Counted from the first letter of the stretch, positions 13,368 through 25,046 are shown. The stretch is DNA of 64,000 bases from Merluccius polli (GCA_030340625.1 JAOPHQ010000884.1:62001-126000); one strand, 5' to 3'. Numbers and translations are program-made. The notes: generated by a model not told the origin, from the letters alone.

Positions 13368-13573
13368 ACATCCGGGGCCTGCAAGCCTTCATGGACCAGG
13401 CGTCCCGGCAGGGCCTGGACGTGTCCCTGCAGCGCGTCGACCGCAACGTGAGCCGCGTCTTCAGCGATCTCTTCAGCACCATGCGCACTGAGGAGCTCAA
13501 CCGCTACCGGGACACGCTGCGCCGCGCCGTGCTGCTCATGAGCCCCCGCGGAGCCCAGGTCTTCATCCACCAG
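13368..13573 (+). CDS. grid1: grid1 exon: amino-terminal domain, lobe 2
   Basis: This 206-bp exon completes the split Asp codon and reads DIRGLQAFMDQASRQGLDVS, then on to RVDRNVSRVF, EELNRYRDTLRRA and the end VFIHQ. Roughly residues 174-242. The acceptor is ctgccag at 13361-13367 and the donor gtaagc at 13574. NVS is an N-glycosylation sequon at a position that is also a sequon (NIS) in the mammalian protein as I recall it. ELNRYRDTLRRA is shared by GRID1 and GRID2 and is a good family signature. The polypyrimidine tract immediately upstream is a CT dinucleotide array, so the acceptor is built on a microsatellite. The reverse strand is also open here but is only a shadow of this GC-rich exon. 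Confidence 0.97.
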
Positions 13574-14729
13574 GTAAGCGCCATTAGAAATATATATCTC
13601 TATATATATATAGAGATATATATAGATATAAGTTATTACACCACAGCGTCTCCCTATACTGGACTCGGGATCGGTCAATAACGTTCTGAGGTTGTGCGTT
13701 ATTTTTCAATAACCCCAACACGCCTACCTTTTTTAACAGTTCCCAATCAATGCTCTACAAATCCTACATTAACAACGGTCAAATCAACGCCCGACCAGAC
13801 GACAATGCAAAAAAACTATTTATTAATTTAATTAATAATGATCATTAATTATAATACTGATAATAATGATCGTATGTACACAACACACCGCAGGTAGCCA
13901 CGCCAGTCAAACATAGTTTCTGTGTTAGGGCGAGAGAAGTGGATGTTAAAGAGGAAACTTGCAGGTTGGCCTCCTCCAGTTCATTAATGTGTGGGGATGT
14001 AGTGGCAAATGGAAAAATCGAGGCATGACACCGCAAATGTGTTTCCACGCGACGTTCAAGATAGTTTTTTGGTCGGTTACAAAAGCGAGCACGACACGAG
14101 TATCAGGACCAGTCAAACTTAGCAGGTCCCCCTGCCTCTTTACATTAAAGGCTTAATGTAAGCTGTGATAGCTAATGATGATGATGCACTATTTTCTTAG
14201 CGTGGCAAATCCCATTCGTTGGCAAGTTGACCTGAAAACACATCAAACTGCAGAAAAACCCTGAAACAAAGTTAACTGACCGCAAGAGTCAGTTAACTCA
14301 GTTAGTACACATGCTTCTTTTTAAAATTATTTTTCAGTTGAAGCTTTGGTTTGGTAGCTTTTACTCATTTACACTATCTGTTTGTTTCATCGCAGCTCAG
14401 AACTGGCAGTTTGGGAGACAGTCCTTTCATTTAATCTAGTGTGCACTTTAGCGCACAGTGATTACATGCTTCCACACATCTTTCACAACAACCAATCAGC
14501 CGTCCTCGAACCGCTAATTGTTCGTATGAAAAGGTACACCCAGTACCAAACATTTCTGTTTATTACTAATTTCCAACGGTGCAGTTCTATTATATAGGTA
14601 ATGTCTCATTGCCTTTAACGGTAACAGTAGACGGAGTGAGATTCCTCCCCGCAGAGTTACACTTCAAAGGTTATGTCATAAACAATAACAGCTGAATAAA
14701 TCCCATTTACTCTCTTCAATGACTGTGAT

Positions 14730-15121
14730 TGTTGCGAATTAATAACATGTATCATCAGGCTGTAAAATATCTGCACATAGCCAGGAGTAGAAATAAATAT
14801 ACAAGTTGTAGTAACTGCACCTCAACACGTGATGGCGCCAAACAATATACTGGGGGCGGCGCTTAACGCTAGCCATTGTGCGTCATGGAGGCCACGCCTC
14901 CTGCCCAGTGACTACCGGTGGAAGTCGCCGGCTCAAGTCAGAACACCCCAGGCAGAGCATCGGGACGGATGCAAAGCGAGGGGGCTCTCCACGCGGCGTG
15001 ACTTTTACATTACCGCTCCATTGTTACGTAGGTTAGATATAACTTAAACCTAAACAAATAAAGTGAGTTATAAGCGTTTCCTGTTGTCGGCAGCCTTTTT
15101 CCCCGGGACACAAACCCCACA
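14730..15121 (+). mobile_element. solo LTR, 392 bp, target duplication TGAT
   Basis: Begins TGTTGCGAATTAATAACATG and ends CCCCACA, with the 4-bp direct repeat TGAT on both sides (14726-14729 and 15122-15125). It is a diverged copy, in opposite orientation, of the LTR at 9242-9641. The AATAAA at 15057-15062, about 60 bp before the 3' end, fits a polyadenylation signal and sets the orientation. A C+G-rich block with CACGTG (about 14827) is shared with the other copy in part. No internal viral or retrotransposon genes are present. Confidence 0.85.
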
Positions 15122-15894
15122 TGATAATAACCAGTATTTACTTGAAAAGCTGCACTTGTAACCATTTGGAAAACTGAACATAGTAGCCTACTTCCAACAG
15201 TTAAAGTGAGCTTCAAAACTACTTCAAAAGTATGTTTTTACTGACAGGTCTGTTACAAAGTGCTTTCAAACCTTTTTGCTTGGCATGTTTAATGTCAGTA
15301 GGAAAGTTATTTTGCTGCTTGCCTTTGGGAAATGATGCGCATTATGAAATAGTATCATGCCAGCTGTTCACTTATTCATCGCTGTAGAGGAGATGAAAGG
15401 GTGAAAGGGAGCGCCAAGGCATACAAATCAATCGTCGAGTGTATTATGAATTATGCATACCATTTTAAAAAGATATCGCTCGCCGATTCAAATAATGATC
15501 ATTCAGAATCCTTATTGAATTAGTTAGACAACTATCTTAATCAATCATTCATCATTTGTCATTCGTCACATAATTACGTCTTACTTCACCCCATCATGTC
15601 CACGCGGCGCCGCGTCCTCGTCCCTTCGAACGCGGCCGCCACCCCGAACCTTTTGATTTACTGATGAGCAATCAAAGACTAACGACCTGCCGTTGGGGTC
15701 AAAAGCGGTGTCATTCCAAGTATCTGCTCACTAATTCCCTCCACTAACGAAGCTATTGAGGCATTCACTGACAAATGAATCAATGCAATGCCCAGTACGC
15801 CGTGGCTTAAAAGTTTAATTATTGACATACTGCTTTGATTGCGCCATTGTATCCCAACAAATCCCATTGCAAACACCACAACTTCCGAAAGTCA

Positions 15895-15975
15895 AACACA
15901 CAGACACGCACAGACACACACACACACAAATACACACACACTCACTTGTGCACACACACACACACACACACACAA
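15895..15975. repeat. CA array, interrupted
   Basis: CA repeats broken by GACA and AATA units, roughly 80 bp. Confidence 0.9.
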
Positions 15976-16824
15976 CTGACACACACACAACTGACACAAG
16001 ACCATTAAGAGAACATCTCTGTAATACGCCTCCCCACCTTTTTCTCTTCTTTTCAAGACTGCATTTAATCTTGCTAATTATATTCTTTTATGGTCCCTTA
16101 TAAAATTAAGTGTAGGTCTTTTGTGGGACCGGGGACTAAGCTCAGCTCCAATCATTTTCTGTGCCGTGCTCAAACTCACTGTTAGCAACAGTGAATATGT
16201 TAACATATTAAAAGTGGAGAGGGCTGTTAATCCATCAAAAGCTCATTAATGCCTTAGTAGCCATATTCCTGGAGCCTACTCACACATCATCCCATGGTGT
16301 TAGAATGTAAATATGGTAATATTGGAAAGGAGTGTGATGTTGATGTACTCCAGGATGGAAAAAAGTCCTGTGAAGATGAGAAGCATGAAAGGGAAAAAGG
16401 GACCATGGAAGTTACCATGGAAACTGGAGATTGACACCTAGATATGCAATATTAATCATCCAACACGCTCATATAACAAAAAAGAAAAGCTTTTCCGGTT
16501 TTTAAATATGATATACTAAAACTTAAAATTTGCTCCATTGATTTAAGTTTAAATAAATCCTAAGTAATTCCATTCAATCCATCCAATCAAATTCAATATG
16601 CAATCCAATTCAAATTTGACACTCTTCTGATCATTGAAGTTAATTTCAGTTAATTGCAGTTTGCCCATGTCAGCAGCAGTAGCGGCGTTTAATGAGCATT
16701 ACATAATACCTCTATTCAGTTATTTTTCATATATGTGGTACATGTGCATATTGACATGTCATGCAACAATATTTGGTGGCTATAATCGGTGAGCTCAGAC
16801 ATACGACATCCTTAACGCAGCTGT

Positions 16825-16828
<4 letters not shown>

Positions 16829-16872
<44 letters not shown>

Positions 16873-16898
16873 TATATATATATAGATATATATATATA
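16829..16898. repeat. TA array
   Basis: About 70 bp of TA dinucleotides with two GATA interruptions; it can form cruciforms. Confidence 0.95.
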
Positions 16899-18183
16899 AA
16901 TAAGCTTTTGCCAACATTGTGGCTTTCCATCTTCATATCGAGTCACTTATAGTGTTCCCTCGAAGATAGGGCTTCCAACCCAGGTCACACACTTTTTCAC
17001 CAGTAACACCCTGCTATCTTATTCGATTATCATATTGTTCTGTGTCCTTGAAGTTTTTATTAGTTGCCATTTGCTAGCTCATTCATTTGGTGCAAATGTT
17101 TAAAAACATTTTATGCCCTTGCAAGGTCTTCATCCTATTAATTATCAGTGAAGTGGCTCCAGACACTATATCTTGATGACACCCAAATTAGGGTTTTGGC
17201 TTGTGCAGAGTCTTCGCCAGATCATTTGTTTTCACTAAAAATGATTAAAATGTAAAACAGAATGGGAGAGAAATACTTCATGCTGCATTTGGTGAGATTA
17301 TTTTGGTATCGGTTTTTATTAGAATTTAATTAAAATCTCATCAGACAAGTAACTTATTAGTGTCTGCCAGAGTGACAGGGAGACCCTCTACTGGCATTTA
17401 GGAAAGCATGTCCAATCACATGCAAGAGGGAGGAACCCTTTCTGTTTCTAACCAATCGGCAATGGCCAAGCAGAGCCTGTTGTATCACCTGGCAGGTAAA
17501 GAGCAAGCCAAAACTTTCCTTCACACAGCCAAAGTTGGCAAGCAACATTAAAGCAGGTGCCAATACAAAGAAGCAGACGATATAGAGGGCAAGGTGCAGA
17601 ACAAGAACACATATTGGTATGGCTCACCAACCGTGAGAGCTGAAGGGTTTAAACAAAAAAAACAACTTGTTTTGGTTGGACATGTAAACTTCCAAACAAA
17701 TATGCCCATATTTCGGATCAAAAGTAATGTTTTTGTTTCCAATAAGAAATGTCATTGGGCTAAGTTAGTGATTTAGGGTTTAGGGGTTTGTTTGTTGGCT
17801 CAATTTTCTCATTCATTCCACTCGGTCCAAATGGGCGCATGCATCCACACACCAGAAAGTTGCTTACTGCAGCTCAAATGTACGGCGGACGAAGCTCAGA
17901 GTGAATCATTGTGGGTTGTTGTCTTTAGTTATACTTTTACAGGTCAGCATACACTTCTTCAGCAAATGAGGGCCCTTCAAAATAGCAAAAGTGATCTTCC
18001 CCCCCCCCCCATATACATTCTTACAGTACCTTAAGATGATCCATATCTGTTCTGCTGAACCCTGTGCTCCTGGTTAGGCGAGCCCTCAAGAGAGATTTTA
18101 ACAAGCGGGGGTGCAGCAGAACGAGGGGTGTCAGACAGGGTGTGGCAGCTGCACACTGGGTGATGGATGGGGCCGATTACCTT

Positions 18184-18224
18184 TGTGTGTGCGTGTGTGC
18201 GTGTATGTGTGTGTGTGCGCGCGC

Positions 18225-18270
<46 letters not shown>

Positions 18271-18293
18271 ATGTGTATCTGTACATGTGTGTG
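18184..18293. repeat. GT array with a GC alternation
   Basis: GT repeats with a central GCGCGCGC block at about 18217-18226; alternating purine-pyrimidine throughout, so it is a potential Z-DNA tract. Confidence 0.93.
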
Positions 18294-18693
18294 GCTGCAC
18301 TGAGCCAGGGAGCTGACTGAAGCAATAGTGCTGGCTACAAGGGAAGGGGGGAGAGAGGGGGGGGGGGGGGGAGTGGGGGGAGAGAGGGAAGGAGTTTTGG
18401 TAGCAACTAAAGAGAATGCGCTGATGGTTGAGGGAGAGAGAGGTAGAGAGACCTGGTGGGGGAGGATTATAAGGGTTATGAACTGTAAGCCACGAGTATA
18501 TTGTAAACCTTCAGTCCGTAATTGACGCATGGATGACCTTCGGAGTCACCGTTGTTGTTGTGTTGTTGTTTTTTTTGGGTTACGTGACTGAATTGAATGA
18601 ATAGAAACTTGACTGGAAACTGGTCACTGTTGCTGTTGGTGCAATGTCTTAAATCAATCTGGTTGTGGAGTGATTTAAATGTTATAACCGGAG

Positions 18694-18698
<5 letters not shown>

Positions 18699-18755
<57 letters not shown>
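18699..18755. repeat. GT array
   Basis: Uninterrupted GT repeat of about 28 units, ending about 23 bp before the Harbinger element at 18778. Confidence 0.95.
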
Positions 18756-18756
<1 letters not shown>

Positions 18757-19499
18757 TACCCATTACAATCTGCTGATCAGGGGCCGTATTCACAAAGCAT
18801 TTTATCTTACCGCTAGGAGTGCTCCTAACTCACGCTAAAACATTTTACGTAGGAGTTTTTTCTTAAAAGTTATTCACAAAGCCGCTGAGACCTACTCATA
18901 CTAAGGATAAATCACTAAGAGTGAACTAAGAGTGACGCGCCGTTGCTATGGATTACGTCGATTCTCGTGCACGAGTTTGGAAGCGGTCAGTACGGTGATT
19001 GGTTGTTCAGAGCAGGCGGTCTCTGTGGAAACGAGCCCACTGAATCACCGAAGAACAAGGAAGTAGCCTAGGCTAGAAATTCCTATCAAATAGTTATGGA
19101 CAGTGCAGTTAGCAGAATACACGCATGATAAGTTTGTGCAGACCACGATAATGACGTTGTAGCCTATATGCACGTTAAAGAGAGAGAGAAAAAGCAAACA
19201 ATAAAAATACGTAAATTGCATTAATTCAAGGAGGCAATTAAATCCAATGAGCATATCTCCACTATTCAACACTTTAAATAACAGCCTATACCGGTTGTGG
19301 AGAATGGCGCATACAGTGATCACTGTGATCACATCCTCTCTCCACAAGATTTTGTGTATTTTTGTGTGCCCTAACATATATGGAGGAAAACAGTAAACAA
19401 TAATAAATATGGATTCAACAAATAAAAGGCGACAAAGAGCTAATACGATGTTTTTACGCATAGGACTAAGCGTAATCCACGTAATCACTTACATGTTAT

Positions 19500-19985
19500 A
19501 CTTTAACTGTGCTCCCGGTTGTGGATTGAGAGGTGTCAAGACATCTTGCAGGGATAGCCACTGTCACCCAGCAAGACACCCAACTGGTACATGGTGCCTC
19601 ACGCCTCAGACCGCTCTCCATTAAAATACGCGGATCACGGGTAGACCCTGCAGGCCACTTTGCAACAACATCAAGAATGTTAAAAGTTGCATCAAAAACA
19701 ATCTGCGTGTTGGTGGAATGTACTTTCATTTCTATTGACGAACACGTCCTCATCTTTTGATGGCGCAATTATTTGTATGTGCGTCCCGTCAACAGCACCG
19801 ACCACACCGGCATACCTGCAATTACCATGAAGTTGGCTTTGATCCTGTGTAGTTGTTGACTGTCCAAAGGAAACCGGATAAACTGTTGGATGATATTAAT
19901 GGTATTATTTCAGCCTTAACCAACTTTGAACTGAGCTCTGTCAGCTCTTCTAGCCTGTATGTAAATATAGGATCATTGTGGAATC

Positions 19986-20017
<32 letters not shown>

Positions 20018-20045
20018 ATGTATATATTTATATATGTATGTAGGC

Positions 20046-20117
<72 letters not shown>

Positions 20118-20490
20118 TATGTGTGTGTGTGTATGTATTTTTTGTTCTATTTTTATTATTTTATTATTATTGTGTTGTGTTGGTGTTATGGACCTTTCAT
20201 GAGATGTGTCCTTAATAAAGTTTGAATTGAATTGAATTGATATGTGGTCTACAGAGCGCGTTGATGGTTTGGTTTATGGCTGACTGATGGTTGCGATATT
20301 CCTAAATCGTCGGCATTGCAAACTTGCATTTTCCCTGTTGCTAAATATCGTAGTGTTGCCAAACATTTTATTTCCTAATCGAGTTATTCCTGTTAGTCAG
20401 GGATGTTATTGCATCCCGCACTAATTCCACAACAAGTTTTATACCCTCACGATTTAGCCGATATCTCTTGATCAATTCACAGTCTTCCAT
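19500..20490 (-). pseudogene. Harbinger-type transposase remnant, frameshifted and interrupted
   Basis: Reading the minus strand from the ATG at 20490: MEDCELIKRYRLNREGIKLV, then after frame changes LRYLATGKMQVCNADDLGIS (a helix-turn-helix DNA-binding region) and RPH at the retroposon insertion. Beyond the insertion it resumes as IIQQFIRFPLDSQQLHRIKA, then GVVGAVDGTHIQIIAPS, which carries the first catalytic Asp of the DDE triad (DGTH), then fragments such as LLGDSGYPCK and TPLNPQPGAQLKYN near 19500. These are ordered as in HARBI1-like transposases. At least four frame changes were counted, for example a missing base just before GVVGAVDGTH, so it is not functional. Confidence 0.8.
19897..20237 (+). 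mobile_element. 5'-truncated non-LTR retroposon nested in the Harbinger element
   Basis: A 341-bp insert flanked by the 6-bp direct repeat TGATAT (19891-19896 and 20238-20243). Its 3' end has AATAAA followed by tandem GAATT/TGAATTGAAT units, the short-repeat tail of L2-like LINEs or their SINEs. It contains GT (19987-20018) and TA (20050-20108) arrays. Reading across the two flanks with one TGATAT removed restores the transposase phrase RPHIIQQFIRFP exactly, which independently proves the insertion borders. The parent family is not identified. Confidence 0.75.
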
Positions 20491-21221
20491 TGTCTCCAAA
20501 ACTTTCGTCTCGCAGCCATTTTCCGATTCTTTGTGAATAGGTCTTACTGAGTTAGGAGTCCTCTCGAGGACTTTTCGGCTCTCCTAGACTTAGGTGCTAC
20601 TTTTAGGCCTAAGATTCTTTGTGAATTGCTCTTAGTGAAAAAAATTAGGAGTCCTAAATTTAAGACTGACACGCCCATTATTTTTCAGAGTTTCTCCTAA
20701 ATTCGCCAGTTAAGAGCTACTTTTAGCCCTAAGATCCTTTGTGAATACGGCCCCTGGTCTGTTACCACTAACAACAGTAACATATTTTGAAACAAACAAT
20801 ACCTAATATGAGGAATACGTCTGCATGGGGATTTGTGTCAGTGGACCCTGCATGCAGTATAGCTGCACCCATAGCCGGTTCTCCCTATACGCACACTACG
20901 CAAGTTGCGTAGGGCCCCGCAGGTTAATTAAGGCCCCTCCCCCCGTCTCCACTTCAGTCAAACTTGCGACAGGTAGCCTATAGCGACAGCTAGTGCCTAC
21001 AATGATAAGAAGATGAAGCGGAATTACCGCGAAAAAAAAAAAAAAAGATCTGAACGCCGGGCCCCCTCTATGGCCGGGCCCCTGGGCCCGTGCCCAGAAA
21101 ACGCATTGGCTAATCCGGCCCTGGTCCCCACCACTATTTATAATTTGAATTTTGTCCCCACCACTTTTAAAAATGTGCAACCCAATTGCGACCGAAAAAA
21201 TCCCCACATACTCAACCGCAG

Positions 21222-21579
21222 CCCGTTCTCATCCCAACTACAGCGTCCGCTCGCAGAGCAGAGTCTACAGCGTCCATTCACTCCAATAATAACCCGGTCA
21301 CGGTGATAGATTACGCTAACCATAACCATAACCATAACCCTAACCATAACCATAACCCTTTTTGGAGTGAATTGTTTCACAGTAGACTGCGGACGCTGTA
21401 GACTCTGCTCTGCGAGCGGACGCTGTAGACTCTGCTCGTCTCTTACCACCGCGAACGGGTTTATGAGAACCCAGATCGTTTCACACAGATGCGGGAGGGT
21501 ACCTTTTGCATCAGTATCAGACGTCTAGGGGCGTGACAAATCGTCGGTAGCCTATATTACGAGTTGGGATGAGAACGGG
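21222..21579. mobile_element. nested palindromic MITE with 18-bp inverted ends
   Basis: The 18-bp sequence CCCGTTCTCATCCCAACT at 21222-21239 recurs inverted at 21562-21579. Just inside the left end is a 36-bp segment (21240-21275) that recurs as a perfect reverse complement at 21391-21426. The loop (21276-21390) includes several aaccataacc and one aaccctaacc units, telomere-like in look. A partial second copy of the arm (ggacgctgtagactctgctc) follows in tandem at 21420-21437. Target duplication is not clear. Confidence 0.7.
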
Positions 21580-22129
21580 TTGTCTGCCGAAACCGTCAAG
21601 TCTAAATCATGCGATAGGCGCGATGACATCCTCACAGCATGTGACATCCTCACAGCTTGTAGCGTCGACGCTACTGCCCATCACTGTATTTCAGTCCAAC
21701 GTTAGTTGGCTTGGCTTAGATACAACTGAACGCCTTTATCAAATGGAAAGAAGGCAAAAGGATTAACTTTGACTAGCCTAAATATTTAGTTGAATTTTGA
21801 TTTGCTGTGCTGCCTGCACACTAGATATACACATAGCAGGCCTAGTCTAAATTATAAGCATGAAGTATTAAACATATTCATTGTAATTCATTTAATAACA
21901 TTTAAATAACAACATTGGCTATCTGAACAGTTATGGTTTTTGTTCATATGGAAACTTATTATTGTCATTTTTCATATTGTTATAGCCTGTGCTGTGGTTA
22001 TTGCAACTATTAGTTGTAGGCTTTTCAAATGTATTTGAATTTGAAACAATTACTTTTAACTCATGTAGTGTTAATATAAGTCACTTTTGAACAGCCAGTA
22101 CAAGCAGCCCAGACCCTAAAACCGCTCCA

Positions 22130-22290
22130 CCAAATGACCCAGCAGACTGGCCTCCAGTCTTAACAGACTCTGAGTCTGACTCTGCGAACTGAGTTTGTGC
22201 GCAGAGGTCCATTCAAACCAAGACAGGATGTTTCTTACCCCAAAGACAAGACTAGTAAAGGTGACTGTAAAACATGGTTATATTTTGGCC
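22130..22290 (+). pseudogene. hAT transposase N-terminal remnant (TTF-type zinc-finger class)
   Basis: Reading in frames that change once gives NDPADWPPVLTDSES followed by TEFVRRGPFKPRQDVSYPKD and GDCKTWLYF. DPADWP... and RRGPF...FP are hallmarks of the N-terminal region of hAT transposases in the TTF/ZMYM-like class. The catalytic part and dimerisation domain are absent, consistent with internal deletion. Placed just inside the right end of the hAT element. Confidence 0.55.
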
Positions 22291-22482
22291 CGCAGAGTTC
22301 AGATAGGAGGGCCCCTTAACAGGATTTTGCTTAGGGCCCCATGGAGGTTAGAACCGGCACTGGCTGCACCACAGCGGTGCGCATAAAATATGAGAAAAGT
22401 GTGTGAAAGGAAAGTTGAAAAATTGAATAAGTGTGTGTGAGCGGTGATATGGTATTTCTAGAGATTCAGCCTCTGGGGAGGG

Positions 22483-22484
<2 letters not shown>

Positions 22485-22521
<37 letters not shown>
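22485..22521. repeat. GA array
   Basis: About 18 GA units after a G-rich tract. Confidence 0.93.
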
Positions 22522-22523
<2 letters not shown>

Positions 22524-22785
22524 GTCTTAGGGGACAAATTGCAGTACATCGAAGCTGCAGCACAAAAAGTACACACAATCCAGTGGAACATGAAGTACGC
22601 TTAGGACACGCGCACACACATGGGTACAACAAGTACCCGACTGCTATAATTATTTCATTAACACAAAAGGGGGCACTCCCAATGTGCAGCAGGAGAGACT
22701 ACAGAGCATATTGAGGGAGAAAAACATCAAAAGGTCTGACTTATTACCTGATAATCACCTCCTTGGAAGTAAGTCGGGGATGCGG

Positions 22786-22802
22786 TGGGGGGGGGGGGGG
22801 GT
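22786..22802. repeat. poly-G run
   Basis: A run of about 14 or more G, one of many homopolymer G/C runs in the window. Confidence 0.85.
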
Positions 22803-23416
22803 TTGGATTTTCCCACTCACCTGACAAACACAAGCTCAAACTGTACTGCGCCTGCTAGAAAATGGTCCTGTGCTAATCTATGATTATGGTAAATTATCAA
22901 GAAACGGAGGCTAATTTTAACCAAGAATGAAGTAAAATGAATCATTGATGTGGACAAACACTGTCCTGGAGTATTCGCCAACCCCGCCTGCAAGAAAAGT
23001 ACAATTCATTTAACCAGCTGGTCCTGTCTTTTTTGCTTTTGTTTTTCGTTCTTCTGTTGGTTCATTCTTTCTTTCTTTTCTTTCTTTCTTTTGGTTCGCT
23101 AATCAGCTGGTTGGCTGAAGTGTAGATTCAAAGACACGGACAGAATTAACGGCTCCCTAGCTAGATGACCTTGACAGTTGCTTTTGAATATAAAGCATAA
23201 TTTATGCATTTTGTTTTTGTAAAACATTGTCAATAACGTTATATATTAATGCAAGGCACCTCCGAGTCTGACCCCATTATGTGTAGGTAAACATATTTTG
23301 CTTTTATATTTTCACTTGGATAGTTTCACATGTTCAAGTGAGAAATGTTCATCGGAGAATTTCACACAAATGTTCGAACTGACGAAGACAACTCCAACCG
23401 AGGGTCAACTGACAAC

Positions 23417-23419
<3 letters not shown>

Positions 23420-23482
<63 letters not shown>
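23420..23482. repeat. TA array
   Basis: About 31 TA units, followed by a short tactgtatata tail. Confidence 0.95.
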
Positions 23483-23483
<1 letters not shown>

Positions 23484-24091
23484 TGTATATATTGTCACTA
23501 ATTCAAAGCACATTTCAAGGGTAATACAAAACATGTTCTACACAAATTATACATACATTTTATATATTGCACATTTATCACTGATACAACACATGTATCA
23601 TGCCCCGGGCAGAAAGTGAAATATATGGAATATATGGGAGACAATGCAATTCATTGAAAATAGACGACACTTCCCACTTTTACTTTGAAATACCTCCTTT
23701 CATTCTGACTTACTTATTGTCTTACATTTTCCAATAACTTGCCTGAAAGCACCCAAGTGCTCTCGCAGTGTTTTGAGAATATACTCCAAGAACATTTCAC
23801 ACCGGAGACAGAGAGAGAGAGGGTTGCCAAAACCTATGGAAAAAAAAACAAACCCTTACCCGTAAGCTGTAATAAATATGCGTGCCCTTGTTGAGAAATT
23901 GTATTTTGATGCCAAGTACTTTTCCATCAGGCTGTCATAGGGCTTGATGGGTTGTGATTTCATACTGGCTCAGGTTGACATTCTATGATGGGATGCTTTG
24001 CAGATGGACAGCCTCCACAAACGGTCACAGATGGACTAGAGGGAACTCAAGGATACTGACAGGACTACCACTGTCGTGCAAACGTGTGCAT

Positions 24092-24095
<4 letters not shown>

Positions 24096-24140
<45 letters not shown>

Positions 24141-24299
24141 GGCATGCACACATGGCATACACACACATGCACACGCACATGCACACACACACATGCGTGC
24201 GCGCACACACACACACACACATACAACCATATACAGAGACACACACATAAAGACACACACACACATATGCGTGTGTGTGCACACACACACACACACACT
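24096..24299. repeat. CA array with palindromic GTGTGTGC interruptions
   Basis: About 200 bp of CA repeats with short reversed GT blocks (for example gcgtgtgtgtgc near 24268-24281), so that hairpins can form between CA and GT parts. Confidence 0.93.
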
Positions 24300-25046
24300 G
24301 TAATTCAGACACAGATTGTCAAGACAGACAGCAATATTGACTGAAGGGATAAAAGGAAATAATTGTAATTTTAAGTTCTGCCGGTAAGCTAGTTCTCTTA
24401 GTGATTTCTCTTAGCAGACGTAGCCTGGAATCCATTTGTCAGCTTTATATCACAATACCATCTAATGTCCCCACTGCCCATACTGCAATTTCATATCCTG
24501 TCTCCAAGTTATTCGGTTATGATTACCGAGTTATGCTTATTGCATGACAAAAACGATTTCTCCCATCCATTTATTCACAACAATATGATTATTGTACTGA
24601 TGCAAAGGTAAAATAACTAAGCTGTAGATAAATATAGAACCAGTCAATCATCTAGTGTTTTAGGGTTCAGAGTTTGGCTGGGAGTGATTGCAGTAATGCA
24701 CGATACTCAAAACCGAAAGGTTAAGATGTCGCTGTTCTTCTGCTAATTGCACTCTCCACAAATGTTTGGTTTTCATTGGAAGCGTCGGAGCTCGATGCAC
24801 CGGAAACGCCATTAACCGAGAACAAGGTGACATACCATCTGCACCACAAACGAGAGGCGTGCAACATCATGCGTCATTAAGAACAGCACAGGTCTGATCC
24901 ACAATGCCCAATCTGTGGGAAATGTGTATGACGTCTATGAAGAGAGATAGTCGCCCACATAATCGGTCATACCTCTGCCATACCCGGAAGATCGGTGAGC
25001 GTTAGGCAACTGAAAATAACACAGAGGACCTGGTGGTACTTCTGGT

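Larger units (their letters stand above)
18778..20755 (-). mobile_element. PIF-Harbinger DNA transposon, degraded
   Basis: A perfect 20-bp terminal inverted repeat, CAGGGGCCGTATTCACAAAG, is present at 18778-18797 and, inverted, at 20736-20755. Subterminal sequences also pair loosely (CTAAGA/TCTTAG-rich motifs and further cttTGTGAAT copies). Inside, on the minus strand, is a broken Harbinger transposase (see the pseudogene entry). No unambiguous 3-bp target duplication is visible. A 5'-truncated retroposon is inserted within it (19897-20237). Without that insertion the element would be about 1.63 kb, shorter than autonomous two-gene Harbingers; no Myb-like second gene is seen. Confidence 0.85.
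20870..22362 (+). mobile_element. hAT-type DNA transposon, composite, target duplication GCTGCACC
   Basis: The ends are CATAGCCGGTTCT at the left and CAGTGCCGGTTCT (reverse complement of the right end), matching at 11 of 13 positions. The 8-bp direct repeat GCTGCACC flanks it at 20862-20869 and 22363-22370, the length expected for hAT. Inside are a second hAT-like end near 21122 (reverse complement CAGGGCCGGATTAGCC), a palindromic MITE at 21222-21579, and a transposase N-terminal remnant near 22130-22290. It starts about 115 bp after the Harbinger element ends. It is a deletion derivative that cannot move by itself. Confidence 0.85.

Noticed and set aside
19045..19488. A 147-codon minus-strand frame
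   Set aside because: Lies within the Harbinger element but is not the transposase frame; hydrophobic AT-rich translation without motifs.
21315..21358. Telomere-like aaccataacc/aaccctaacc units
   Set aside because: Only one unit matches the vertebrate telomere repeat; they belong to the loop of a MITE, so not an interstitial telomere.
24780..25040. Possible zinc-finger-like peptide (CPICGKC) before the hAT MITE
   Set aside because: Stops interrupt it on both sides and no second zinc-ligand pair follows at the right spacing.
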